Below are positions 1 to 6,931 of a stretch of DNA of 12,854 bases, piece by piece (the first letter of the stretch is position 1; every line of letters starts with the position of its first letter). The notes below the pieces were generated by a model, which saw only the letters and a program-made list of their open reading frames with translations, was not told the origin of the DNA and ran no database searches. Made by a program: the position numbers and the translations under genes. The stretch is taken from positions 1 to 12,854 of the forward strand of contig CAYWMP010000171.1 in the NCBI GenBank assembly GCA_964459445.1, given 5' to 3'. The DNA comes from CAYWMP01 sp964459445. Its GTDB lineage: Bacteria > Desulfobacterota > DSM-4660 > Desulfatiglandales > HGW-15.

Positions 1-494
1 AGGGGTGGAAAGGCATAATGGAGTAGGTCCTCAACCCCGTTGATGAGAAAGCGGCTTCGCTCCCAACTGAAGTCGTGGTGGTGGGCAATTGCAGGCATAC
101 CCGTTTCCGCCAGATACTCTGTGATGGCCATCCCCAGGGGTATATTCATGGGTATAGCCAGCGCGTTCTCTGGGATGAGAATGTCAATGTCGAACTGCCC
201 ACAAAAATCATACAACTTGGATTTGAGATGATCCTTTATCTTGTGGATTCTCTCACTCAGGCTTTTATCTCGATTGGGTATTCCGAAACAGGATTCCTGA
301 ATCTCCATGATCTCTGGCGCCTCGAAATGGGCTTGAGGCTCCAAGAAGGATCGATCTCCAGGCGTATCCAGTTCACCGGCAAAAAAGTAACATTCGAATC
401 TGTTTCGCGCAAGAATCTGGTACCACTTATACGTTTCAAGGGATACACCGTCTGTACCGGCGATCCGTGTTGATACAAATCCAACCCTTTTCAT
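1..494 (-). CDS. Glycosyltransferase (GT-B type), N-terminal part, cut by window edge
   Basis: The reading frame is open from an ATG at 494 to the left edge, giving about 164 residues with no stop, so the C-terminal part lies outside the window. The protein begins MKRVGFVSTRIAGTDGVSLE, the N-terminal Rossmann strand and glycine-rich loop of GT-B glycosyltransferases. FAGELDTP, an IPENALAIPMN segment and AHHHDFSWER follow, all typical of a family of predicted sugar transferases in Desulfobacterota that I associate with GT4/mannosylglucosylglycerate-synthase-like enzymes. It would transfer a sugar from a nucleotide-sugar to an acceptor in the cytoplasm; the acceptor cannot be told. The start is supported by GGAG about eight bases upstream of the ATG. 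Codon use looks like that of the neighbours. The family is fairly sure; the substrate is unknown. Confidence 0.82.
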   Translation of the reverse strand, partial: MKRVGFVSTRIAGTDGVSLETYKWYQILARNRFECYFFAGELDTPGDRSFLEPQAHFEAPEIMEIQESCFGIPNRDKSLSERIHKIKDHLKSKLYDFCGQFDIDILIPENALAIPMNIPLGMAITEYLAETGMPAIAHHHDFSWERSRFLINGVEDLLHYAFPP

Positions 495-530
495 CTATGA
501 AGTCTCCGTCTGAATTCTACTTACCTAATC

Positions 531-549
531 GGATTCCATATGGAAATCC
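531..549. promoter_or_regulatory. Palindrome upstream of the glycosyltransferase (possible operator)
   Basis: A near-perfect dyad centred on TTCCATATGGAA (534-545) is flanked by GGA and ATCC, extending the symmetry to 19 bases with a one-base offset. It lies 37 bases upstream of the leftward glycosyltransferase start, a plausible operator position. I do not recognise a regulator for it, and a chance palindrome is possible. Confidence 0.25.
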
Positions 550-715
550 TTTAATTAAATCATGTTGTTACCATATTCATCTTATCCCAAAAAACAAGAC
601 GGTGCACATCCTGAAATAGAAAACAGGCACTACCTCGTTTTCAATTCTGAAATGAGGCTCATTTTCCATGAGCTAGGCCGCACAAGGATTTTTGCCGAGG
701 CGTACATGGGAGTAC

Positions 716-750
716 GTTCTCCTCCCGCCCCGAATGGGCGGGAGGAGAAC
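716..750. repeat. Perfect 15-bp inverted repeat (strong hairpin)
   Basis: GTTCTCCTCCCGCCC (716-730) is followed by a five-base loop CGAAT and its exact reverse complement (736-750). The stem is GC-rich and would be very stable in RNA or single-stranded DNA. Neither side has a T-run, so it is not a standard intrinsic terminator. It could be an insertion into an older dispersed repeat, a REP-like element, or a 3'-end stabiliser for leftward nrdJ transcripts. Confidence 0.75.
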
Positions 751-959
751 ACCGCTCACGAAAACAAGACCGACATCTCGTGGACAATGCTATCGGCCTC
801 AAGTGATATGCAATTTGAAAACCAATTCACGCGCAAGAAGGACGTTTTGCGTAAGAAAACGTATTCGAAAGAGTTGATCAGGGTGGGCGGCGTCTGGTGA
901 AGGTGGGGATTAGGGGAGGTTTCTAGGTTCTTGATTGGGCTATTAAATTTCGAAGAACG

Positions 960-3446
960 CTATCCGCACTTGGTGAAACCGCAAAAATGACAGGTCACAC
1001 ACCCTTCTTCAAAACTGACGGTCTCGCCGCACTCGGGGCAGATCTCCCCGAGGAGACTGTTTTCATGTTTGTGGCGCCTTTTGCCATCTGAAGCACTCAT
1101 ATATCGCTTCTCAAGCACCCGGCTAATGGCATCGGGAATGGACAAAACCAGGCCGTCCTTCTGAAAAACCGGATGCTCCCCGCAAATCCCTTTCAACTGC
1201 TCCACGATCTTTTCAACATGAACCCCGGATCTTAAGGCAAGGGAGACAAGACGTCCAATGGCTTCGGTTTTGGCTGTGGTGGATTTACCGGACTTGCCTA
1301 TCGTCGCGAAGACCTCAAAGGGCTTTCCTTCAAATTCGGTGACTGTGACATAGAGATTCCCCATGCCGGTGACCATCTTCGTGGTGAAACCTGTTAGGGT
1401 CTCGGGTCGGTCTTTTACATCCGGCATGGAGCCGTGTAATTCTCTTTTTTCCTCGTAACTGAGAACCTGGTTCTCCTTACTTCCATCCCTATAAATGGTG
1501 ACACCCTTGCATGCCAGTTCATGGGCTAATCTGTAGATCTGCTGAACATCTTCCACCGTGGCATCTCTCGGCAGATTAACGGTCTTTGAAACCGCATTAT
1601 CAGTGAATTTTTGAAAGGCGGCCTGCATGCGAACGTGCCATTCAGGGGTCACGTCATGGGCGGTCACAAAAACCTCTTTAACATCATTGGGGATGTCTTC
1701 GATGTGTCGAATACTTCCTGCCCGGGCAATGCTGTCCATGAGTTCAAGGCTGTAAAATCCCCGCTTGCGCGCGACTTTTTCGAAAAAAGGATTCACTTCG
1801 GGCAGTTCGTCGTTATCCATCACCCGTCGAACAAAGCTCAGGGCAAACAGGGGTTCAATGCCACTTGAACATCCCGCAATGATGCTCAATGTTCCGGTGG
1901 GCGCGATGGTCGTGGTCGTCGCATTCCGGACAGGACCCACGTCCATATCCCTATAAATGCTTCCTTCAAAGTTCCCGAAGGCGCCCCTTTCTTCTCCAAG
2001 GCAGACGGAGGCCTTCTGGGCTTCCTGTTGGATAAAACCCATGACCGCTTCCGCCACTTCCAGGGCCTGTTCAGAATTATAGGGAACACCCAACTGGAAG
2101 AGCATGTCCGCAAATCCCATCACTCCAAGACCGATCTTCCGATTTCCTCTGACCATGGTTTCGATTTGTGGCAAGGGGTATTTGGACATATCGATGACAT
2201 CATCCAAAAACCGCACACAGGACCAAACCATCTCCCTCAAGCCATCGTAGTCGATGTGGGGTTCTTCATCACGTTCCTGTACGAACTTGGCCAGGTTAAT
2301 GGAACCCAGGTTGCAGGCCTCGAGGGGCAGGAGGGGTTGCTCTCCGCAGGGATTGGTGCTTTCAATCGGCCCGAGGCTCGGGGTGGGATTATCTTCATTA
2401 ATCCTGTCTAAGAAAACGATGCCGGGATCACCGTTCTCCCATGCCTGATAAACCAATGCCTTGAACACCTCGCGTGCGTCGAGATCCCCCACCTTTCTGT
2501 TTTCTCGCGGATCGATGAGTTCATAGGATCTGCCGTCATTGACCGCTTCCATAAAGGCATCCGTCACGCCCACCGAGATATTGAAGTTATTTAGCTCCTT
2601 GTTCTCCTTTTTGCAGTACATAAACTCCATGATGTCCGGATGATCTACCCTGAGGATGGCCATGTTGGCGCCTCGTCTTGTCCCGCCCTGCTTGACCTGT
2701 TCAGTGGCCGTGTTGAAGATCTTCATAAAGGACACCGGACCTGAGGCGATCCCGCCTGTTGTGCCTACCCTGCTGTTCTTGGGCCTCAGTCGCGAGAATG
2801 AAAATCCCGTGCCTCCACCGGACTTGTGAATCAGGGCGGAGTTTTTCAGGGCATCGAAGATACCATCCATGCTGTCCTCAACCGGGAGGACGAAACAGGC
2901 GGCTAGCTGTCCCAGCGTTCTTCCCGCATTCATCAGCGTTGGGGAATTGGGAAGAAATTTCAGATCGGTCATCATCTTATAGAAGAGTCCTTCGTACTGC
3001 TGGACTTGGGCTTCATCCCCGTACTGTCTCTCGGCTTCGGCGATATGTCTCGCCACACGCCTAAACATTTTTTCCGGCGTTTCCCTGACTCTCCCCTCTT
3101 CATCCTTTTTAAGATACCGTCTGTCCAATACGGTTTTGGCATTCTCTGAGAGAAAGATTTCTTCTTTTCGGAATAGGGAGCTGTCGAGCTTGATTGGAGA
3201 ATGCTTGGTGAGACCATACTCTAGTAACTTGGCTTCGATGATCTGTTCAAGCGAAGGGATAGTGATGGTGTGGAGTTGCATCTTGCCGATCTCTTCCTTT
3301 AAAGATCGGCTGATGTCTAAAGCCTGGTCGCTGTTGATGGGATTTGCCCTTGAAAGCAAATCGGAGAAGACTTCGTCGTCCCAGTTATAAGCCGTAAGAT
3401 CGAAAGTGCCCTCTTCTGTAACCAGGACCTTGGAAGATTGACCCAT
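960..3446 (-). CDS. nrdJ: Adenosylcobalamin-dependent (class II) ribonucleoside-diphosphate reductase
   Basis: This 828-residue enzyme makes deoxyribonucleotides from ribonucleotides using a thiyl radical generated from adenosylcobalamin, so it works with or without oxygen. The active site is readable: C184 (LAACFVLP) and C378 (ACNLGSINL) form the redox pair, and N365-P-C367-G-E369 gives the Asn/Cys/Glu radical triad with the thiyl cysteine C367. KSGGGTGFSFSRLRP and QGGTRRGANMA are hallmark NrdJ segments. The tail has C803, C806, C816, C819, C822 and C827, a zinc-ribbon-like cysteine cluster usual in long NrdJ proteins and thought to help re-reduce the active site. I chose ATG 3446 because GGGGGGAGG stands just upstream; an in-frame TTG at 3575 would add 43 residues of non-family sequence lying in the leader hairpin. 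No partner subunit is needed or seen. Confidence 0.96.
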   Translation of the reverse strand: MGQSSKVLVTEEGTFDLTAYNWDDEVFSDLLSRANPINSDQALDISRSLKEEIGKMQLHTITIPSLEQIIEAKLLEYGLTKHSPIKLDSSLFRKEEIFLSENAKTVLDRRYLKKDEEGRVRETPEKMFRRVARHIAEAERQYGDEAQVQQYEGLFYKMMTDLKFLPNSPTLMNAGRTLGQLAACFVLPVEDSMDGIFDALKNSALIHKSGGGTGFSFSRLRPKNSRVGTTGGIASGPVSFMKIFNTATEQVKQGGTRRGANMAILRVDHPDIMEFMYCKKENKELNNFNISVGVTDAFMEAVNDGRSYELIDPRENRKVGDLDAREVFKALVYQAWENGDPGIVFLDRINEDNPTPSLGPIESTNPCGEQPLLPLEACNLGSINLAKFVQERDEEPHIDYDGLREMVWSCVRFLDDVIDMSKYPLPQIETMVRGNRKIGLGVMGFADMLFQLGVPYNSEQALEVAEAVMGFIQQEAQKASVCLGEERGAFGNFEGSIYRDMDVGPVRNATTTTIAPTGTLSIIAGCSSGIEPLFALSFVRRVMDNDELPEVNPFFEKVARKRGFYSLELMDSIARAGSIRHIEDIPNDVKEVFVTAHDVTPEWHVRMQAAFQKFTDNAVSKTVNLPRDATVEDVQQIYRLAHELACKGVTIYRDGSKENQVLSYEEKRELHGSMPDVKDRPETLTGFTTKMVTGMGNLYVTVTEFEGKPFEVFATIGKSGKSTTAKTEAIGRLVSLALRSGVHVEKIVEQLKGICGEHPVFQKDGLVLSIPDAISRVLEKRYMSASDGKRRHKHENSLLGEICPECGETVSFEEGCVTCHFCGFTKCG

Positions 3447-3461
3447 TAAATTCCTCCCCCC

Positions 3462-3482
3462 GAAAGCTCCCCCATTGCTTTC
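3462..3482 (-). promoter_or_regulatory. Small hairpin just upstream of the nrdJ ribosome binding site
   Basis: In the nrdJ leader RNA, GAAAGC and GCTTTC pair around a nine-base G-rich loop. The 3' arm runs directly into the GGGGGGAGG Shine-Dalgarno tract, so folding could affect ribosome access. It is short, and its role is inferred only from position. Confidence 0.3.
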
Positions 3483-3554
3483 AAGACGCGCGAAATTGAT
3501 ATGTAATATCTTGGATAAAGCCGGCTGGAAAGCTGCGATACTCGGTTCTACTAA

Positions 3555-3586
3555 AAAAGGAACAGCCCCTCCCAACTATTCCTTTT
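3555..3586 (-). terminator. Terminator-like hairpin in the nrdJ leader (possible attenuator)
   Basis: Read leftward, AAAAGGAATAG and CTGTTCCTTTT form an 11-bp stem with one G-U pair around a ten-base loop. The transcript then completes a run of six Ts before AG. It lies about 30 bases after the predicted start site and 110 bases before the nrdJ ATG. This shape and place suggest premature termination. The stem is AT-rich at its base, so it may be a weak terminator. Confidence 0.45.
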
Positions 3587-3597
3587 ATGTTGATCAA

Positions 3598-3613
3598 GTA
3601 TCACATGTTGTGA
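3598..3613. promoter_or_regulatory. NrdR-box-like site 2 (at the nrdJ start site)
   Basis: Aligned to the NrdR consensus acaCwAtATaTwgtgt, this 16-mer keeps the right half well (AT, TTGTG) and matches at about 9 of 16 positions. It also contains the dyad TCACA-TGT-TGTGA. Its start is 31 bases from the better box at 3629, the three-turn spacing usual for paired NrdR boxes. It overlaps the predicted transcription start. Confidence 0.5.
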
Positions 3614-3620
3614 GCTACGC

Positions 3621-3649
3621 ATACTAAACTACTATATTTTGTATGTCAA
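3621..3649 (-). promoter_or_regulatory. Promoter of nrdJ
   Basis: Read leftward, a perfect -35 TTGACA (3649-3644) is followed after exactly 17 bases by TAGTAT (3626-3621), a 4/6 match to the -10. Transcription should begin near 3614, giving a leader of about 168 bases. This is the best sigma-70 type promoter in the window. Confidence 0.7.
3629..3644. promoter_or_regulatory. NrdR-box-like site 1 (within the nrdJ promoter)
   Basis: CTACTATATTTTGTAT matches about 12 of 16 positions of the NrdR consensus, including the CTATAT core and GT in the right half. It fills the spacer between the -35 and -10 elements of the nrdJ promoter. A bound NrdR dimer or multimer would block RNA polymerase. NrdR is the zinc-finger/ATP-cone repressor of ribonucleotide reductase genes; its own gene is not in this window. 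Confidence 0.55.
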
Positions 3650-3975
3650 TCAAAATCCAACCACTTAGGGAATTCCAAGCCAAAAAACATATAATACACC
3701 TTCCTTGGCCGCTGAGCTACCCTTTCTTTTCCGCTTTAGAATAAAATGAAAGCATCATGACGCGGTACATCGAGCTTAAAAAAATCTTCCTCCTTAAATT
3801 CAAGTGCCTTTTTTGTAGTATGGATTTTACTTTGAATACCAAACCATCAATTTCGCTTGCAACTACCTGTAACAAGCTATAGGAAAGCTTTAGGATATGA
3901 GATATCAAAAAAAAATGCAGGAGGTGAGGGAAGGAGCGGATGATATACATAGAAGAGCGGTACTTTCCGATATCC
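3650..3975. other. Gene-free stretch between the acetyltransferase gene and the nrdJ promoter
   Basis: AT-rich sequence with no convincing gene. A leftward frame of 120 codons (3717-4079) overlaps the acetyltransferase out of frame and resembles nothing known. Its last 17 codons, from an ATG at 3770, sit 18 bases after a good GGAGG, too far for a usual start. A run of nine Ts (leftward, near 3908-3916) follows the acetyltransferase gene, but I see no stable stem directly before it, so a terminator is not established. Confidence 0.45.
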
Positions 3976-4614
3976 TCACTCAAACAATTCTTCTGTAGTT
4001 CCAAAGTATTCCTCAACATGATTAAAATATTTGCCCAGATGTATACCGTCCACAAGGGCATGATGGGCCTGAAGAGCAACGGGCATTTTCAACCGATCTC
4101 CTTCTTTGAAAAACTTTCCCCAGGCTATGCGGGGCACGGAATCCACGGGGTGCATATTTACGGGATGCATGAGGTTTGTAAAGGACACCCAGGGAATGGC
4201 AGTCATGTATAGAAGGTCATCCTGACCGGGCTCATCCTCAAGCGTGGGATCCGCCTTCACTCGTGCGATGGCTTCCTCTGCCTGCCGAGCAAATTGCGTG
4301 AAATCCTCCGAATATTTCATCGTACAGAAACTGAAGAGATCTTCATCGATGAGGATGGTTGGTGAAGGATGGACAGCTTCGTGTTCTACAACCGTCTCTC
4401 CCCGGATGCGATAGCGATAGGCTTCGATCTCGTTTGCAACTCTTGAGAGGATATAGATGGTCGGTACCGTGAAGGAGATACCGCGCTCGGTCACAACACG
4501 ATGGAAAGTCGTAATATCCACATTGGCGCAGAGCTTGATGTGTGGATAATCAAAGGCGCTAAAGAATTCAAAGTGCTTGCGGCGCGGCCAGGTTTCTATA
4601 TCAATGGTACGCAT
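3976..4614 (-). CDS. Chloramphenicol acetyltransferase-like enzyme (CAT family, PF00302 type)
   Basis: At 212 residues this matches the usual length of trimeric CAT enzymes, which move an acetyl group from acetyl-CoA to a hydroxyl. The start MRTIDIETWPRRKHFEFF is the classic N-terminal signature. Near the C-terminus HHALVDG carries the catalytic base H185 and the structural D189 (His195 and Asp199 in CAT III). NMHPVDSVPRIAWGKFFKEGD is the expected segment with the conserved SVPRIAWGKF core. ATG 4614 has GGAGG seven bases upstream; the in-frame ATG at 4626 overlaps that site and is less likely. The gene stands alone, divergent from the RACo-like gene, with no mobile element beside it. Chromosomal homologues in anaerobes often have unknown substrates, so chloramphenicol resistance is not implied. 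Confidence 0.9.
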   Translation of the reverse strand: MRTIDIETWPRRKHFEFFSAFDYPHIKLCANVDITTFHRVVTERGISFTVPTIYILSRVANEIEAYRYRIRGETVVEHEAVHPSPTILIDEDLFSFCTMKYSEDFTQFARQAEEAIARVKADPTLEDEPGQDDLLYMTAIPWVSFTNLMHPVNMHPVDSVPRIAWGKFFKEGDRLKMPVALQAHHALVDGIHLGKYFNHVEEYFGTTEELFE

Positions 4615-4886
4615 GGATTCCTCCATTTTTAGATATGATACAATAGATAATAGCTTGTTGAATTTTCCAAGTCGAACGGATTGTGGCTTCTCGCTAATTG
4701 GGGAAAGGCTCCCCGATAAGTCGGGATCTTGGACAAAGTCTATGACTCAGGGAATAGATGTACCGTCTTTTTCATTTTAGACCCGATGTCCGAAATATTC
4801 GATCATTTTGTCCTGGTTAATGGGTTCCAATATTTTTGTTTCCTATTTGGTGGGAGGGTGTTATATGGCGTTTTGGTGAGCTTGTA

Positions 4887-4907
4887 ATAAGTCTGTCCCC
4901 TACTTAT
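4887..4907. repeat. Inverted repeat with AAGTCTGTCCCC motif
   Basis: ATAAGT and ACTTAT flank CTGTCCCCT. The string AATAAGTCTGTCCCC resembles the ends of short palindromic elements tied to REP-associated tyrosine transposases, as I remember them. Only one short copy is present, so it would be a remnant or a chance match. Confidence 0.25.
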
Positions 4908-4924
4908 AGTAGTTTCGTCGGCCT

Positions 4925-4943
4925 ATCAATAGACGCTATTGAT
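4925..4943. promoter_or_regulatory. Perfect 8-3-8 palindrome before the RACo-like gene (possible operator)
   Basis: ATCAATAGACGCTATTGAT has two perfect 8-base arms around ACG. It ends 13 bases before the RACo-like ATG, so it could be a DNA operator or an RNA hairpin near the weak ribosome site (AGAGA). The length and symmetry suit a dimeric regulator; which one is unknown. Confidence 0.45.
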
Positions 4944-4956
4944 TTAGAGACATACC

Positions 4957-6864
4957 ATGACCCAGCATCTGATCACTTTTCTCCCTGATGAGACATCCAT
5001 AGAAGTTGATGAAGGCACGACCATTGCGGAAGCGGCCCATGAGGCTGAGGTCCATATCAACAATTCCTGTGGCGGAGAAGGGGTATGCGGAGAATGCAAG
5101 GTTCAGGTTGTTAAAGGAGTGGCGGAAGCCGAAGAACAGGCAACGGCCCTTCTTTCTGAAGAGGAGCTAGACGAGGGCTATGTCCTGGCATGCCAGACTG
5201 AGATTAGAGATACTCTCGAGATACTCATTCCTCCCGAATCGCGAATGGAAGAGGCTCAGATCATGAAAGGCGCTACCCCTGAATCCACCTCGGAGACAGA
5301 TGGGGAGCCCCAAGAAACGACGATTGATGCCGATACGATACCCATTATTAGAAAACTTTTTCTCGAACTCCCTCTTCCCACCCTTGAAGACAATATCTCT
5401 GACATCGAACGCGTGTCACGAGAGCTGAGAAAAAAACTCGGATGGCACTCCTTTGACATCTCCCTGGATTGTCTCCAGCACCTCTCCGATACGCTTCGGG
5501 ATCACGAATGGAAAGTCACGGCCACGGTTGCCAAAGACACCGGCGGTTACCAAATCCTTAGGGTCGATCCCCTCGATACAACCCAGCATAACTATGGTGT
5601 TGCCATCGATGTGGGGACGACCACGGTGGTAGCGCAACTGGTGGATATTCAATCGTGGAAACTCCTCGGCGTTGAGGGCGCCCATAATATGCAGGCGAGC
5701 TATGGCGAAGATGTCATCTCACGAATGATCTACGCCTGCGGCAAAGGGGGTCTTCATCCGCTTCATGAGGCCGTGATCAAGAATATCAACCACCTGATAG
5801 AGAAACTGGCAACGGGCCATAACATCTCCGTGGACCAAATTGGCTCGGTCGTGGCGGCCGGCAATACGACCATGAGTCATTTTCTCCTTAACCTCACGCC
5901 CTGTTCAATCAGGTTAGAGCCCTATGTGCCGACAGCCAGGCTCTATCCTCAGATACTTGGCAAGGACATCGGGATCAATATCAGCCCAAGCGGTATTCTC
6001 GAAACCTTGCCGAGTGTTGCCTCCTATGTGGGTGGGGATATCGTGGCCGGGGTTTTGTCATCCGGCCTTCCCGATCATGGGGAAGTCAGAGGATTAATTG
6101 ATATAGGGACGAACGGCGAGATCGCCATCGGGAATGAGGAGTGGCTGGTCTGTTGTTCCGCTTCTGCGGGACCTGCCTTTGAGGGCGGAGGAACCCGGTG
6201 CGGCATGCGCGCAACAAAGGGCGCCATAGAAAAGGTCGAGATCCTAGATGGGAAAGTGGCATTCCAAACCATCGGCAAGGGGGCGCCGCGGGGTATCTGC
6301 GGATCCGGTCTTATCGACTGCATCTATGAATTGGTCCGAAACCACATAATTGGTTCGGACGGGAAATTCGATACGCAAATGGGCGACCCAAGAATCAACG
6401 AGGAAGACGATATTCCCCATTATGTTCTGGCCAGTTCAAAGGAAACCGAATCCGGAGACGCTATTGTCATCACCGAATCCGATATTGACAATTTAATCAA
6501 ATCCAAAGGGGCCGTCTTCGCGGCCATCAAATCGCTTGTGGATTATATCGGCCTTTCCGTTGACCAGATAGACATGTTTTATGTGGCCGGTGGCTTTGGC
6601 AGTTATTTGGACATCTCCAAGGCCGTGGCCATAGGGCTCCTGCCTGACATACCTCATGAGAGGATAAAGTTTATCGGGAACAGCTCACTAACCGGAGCTC
6701 GCATGTGCCTCTTTGATGAAGAAGCCTTTGAAAAATGCCACATTATCGCCAAATCCATGACCAATATCGAACTCTCCAACTATAAGCCCTTTATGGATGA
6801 ATATATCGCCGCCCTCTTCCTTCCCCATACGGAGAGGAAGTTGTTTCCCTCCGTTCACTACTGA
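4957..6864 (+). CDS. RACo-like corrinoid activator: [2Fe-2S] ferredoxin fused to ASKHA ATPase (DUF4445 type)
   Basis: This 635-residue protein matches reductive activators of corrinoid proteins, which use ATP to push an electron onto Co(II) cobalamin that has lost activity, restoring Co(I) in methyltransferase systems. The N-terminal domain has C38-x5-C44-x2-C47 and C79, the plant-type [2Fe-2S] ligands. An acidic linker (about residues 95-125) follows. The ASKHA domain shows Y213-GVAIDVGTTTVV (phosphate 1 loop, D218), G379-LIDIGTNGE (phosphate 2) and YVAGGFGSYLD (542-552, adenosine loop). It should be cytoplasmic. The ATG at 4957 has only a weak AGAGA ribosome site, but the ferredoxin fold begins at once, so the start is good. 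No corrinoid protein or methyltransferase gene is adjacent, so the target is unknown. Related ASKHA ferredoxins serve several corrinoid partners. Confidence 0.92.
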   Translation: MTQHLITFLPDETSIEVDEGTTIAEAAHEAEVHINNSCGGEGVCGECKVQVVKGVAEAEEQATALLSEEELDEGYVLACQTEIRDTLEILIPPESRMEEAQIMKGATPESTSETDGEPQETTIDADTIPIIRKLFLELPLPTLEDNISDIERVSRELRKKLGWHSFDISLDCLQHLSDTLRDHEWKVTATVAKDTGGYQILRVDPLDTTQHNYGVAIDVGTTTVVAQLVDIQSWKLLGVEGAHNMQASYGEDVISRMIYACGKGGLHPLHEAVIKNINHLIEKLATGHNISVDQIGSVVAAGNTTMSHFLLNLTPCSIRLEPYVPTARLYPQILGKDIGINISPSGILETLPSVASYVGGDIVAGVLSSGLPDHGEVRGLIDIGTNGEIAIGNEEWLVCCSASAGPAFEGGGTRCGMRATKGAIEKVEILDGKVAFQTIGKGAPRGICGSGLIDCIYELVRNHIIGSDGKFDTQMGDPRINEEDDIPHYVLASSKETESGDAIVITESDIDNLIKSKGAVFAAIKSLVDYIGLSVDQIDMFYVAGGFGSYLDISKAVAIGLLPDIPHERIKFIGNSSLTGARMCLFDEEAFEKCHIIAKSMTNIELSNYKPFMDEYIAALFLPHTERKLFPSVHY

Positions 6865-6931
6865 TGATATCAAATTCCACAAGACATGGCTTAAAGACGT
6901 CCTAATTTGGCCTTAGTGTCTTTATGCGAAA

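Larger units (their letters stand above)
495..959. other. Gene-free spacer with hairpin repeats
   Basis: This 465-base stretch lies between the start of the glycosyltransferase and the 3' end of nrdJ, both read leftward. A frame of 112 codons (562-900, rightward) exists but runs straight through the palindrome and looks like nothing known, so I do not call it a gene. The spacer holds the dyad at 531-549, a small inverted repeat CGTAC/GTACG (701-716), the 15-bp hairpin at 716-750 and a 7-bp hairpin (ACGTTTT/AAAACGT, 842-862). The text from about 670 resembles dispersed intergenic repeats I associate with Desulfobacterota. No clear terminator with a T-run follows nrdJ. Confidence 0.5.
4615..4956. 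other. Divergent intergenic region between acetyltransferase and RACo-like genes
   Basis: This 342-base region must hold both outward promoters, but neither is strong. For the leftward gene, TTCAAC-16-TATCAT just upstream of the ribosome site is a weak candidate. Visible structures are a CCCGA-TAAG-TCGGG hairpin (4712-4725), an ATAAGT/ACTTAT inverted repeat around CTGTCCCCT (4887-4907), and the 19-base palindrome at 4925-4943. A four-codon frame with a strong ribosome site lies at 4865-4879. I see no cobalamin riboswitch signature. Confidence 0.45.

Noticed and set aside
562..900. Rightward frame of 112 codons
   Set aside because: It reads through the perfect palindrome at 716-750, has no convincing ribosome site, and the protein has low-complexity and no family features.
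3447..3575. Longer N-terminus of NrdJ from a TTG at 3575
   Set aside because: The 43 extra residues do not look like NrdJ, lie over the leader hairpin, and the ATG at 3446 has a much better ribosome site.
3447..3614. Cobalamin riboswitch upstream of nrdJ
   Set aside because: The control of a B12-dependent enzyme by B12 would be natural, but I cannot find the conserved B12 box or the multi-stem core in the leader or near 4615-4956.
3700..3725. tRNA-like string (GGTAGCTCAGCGG on the minus strand)
   Set aside because: It looks like a tRNA D-arm, but no acceptor stem, anticodon arm or GGTTCGA arm follows at the right distances; chance or a tiny remnant.
3717..4079. Leftward frame of 120 codons next to the acetyltransferase gene
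   Set aside because: It overlaps the acetyltransferase coding region in another frame for about 100 bases, and the remaining part is AT-rich with no recognisable domain.
4577..4780. Rightward frame of 67 codons across the acetyltransferase start
   Set aside because: It is antisense to the well-supported acetyltransferase N-terminus and has no features of its own.
6892..6924. TAAAGAC/GTCTTTA inverted repeat as terminator of the RACo-like gene
   Set aside because: The stem is only 7 bp with a 19-base loop and no T-run follows, so a terminator call is not supported.
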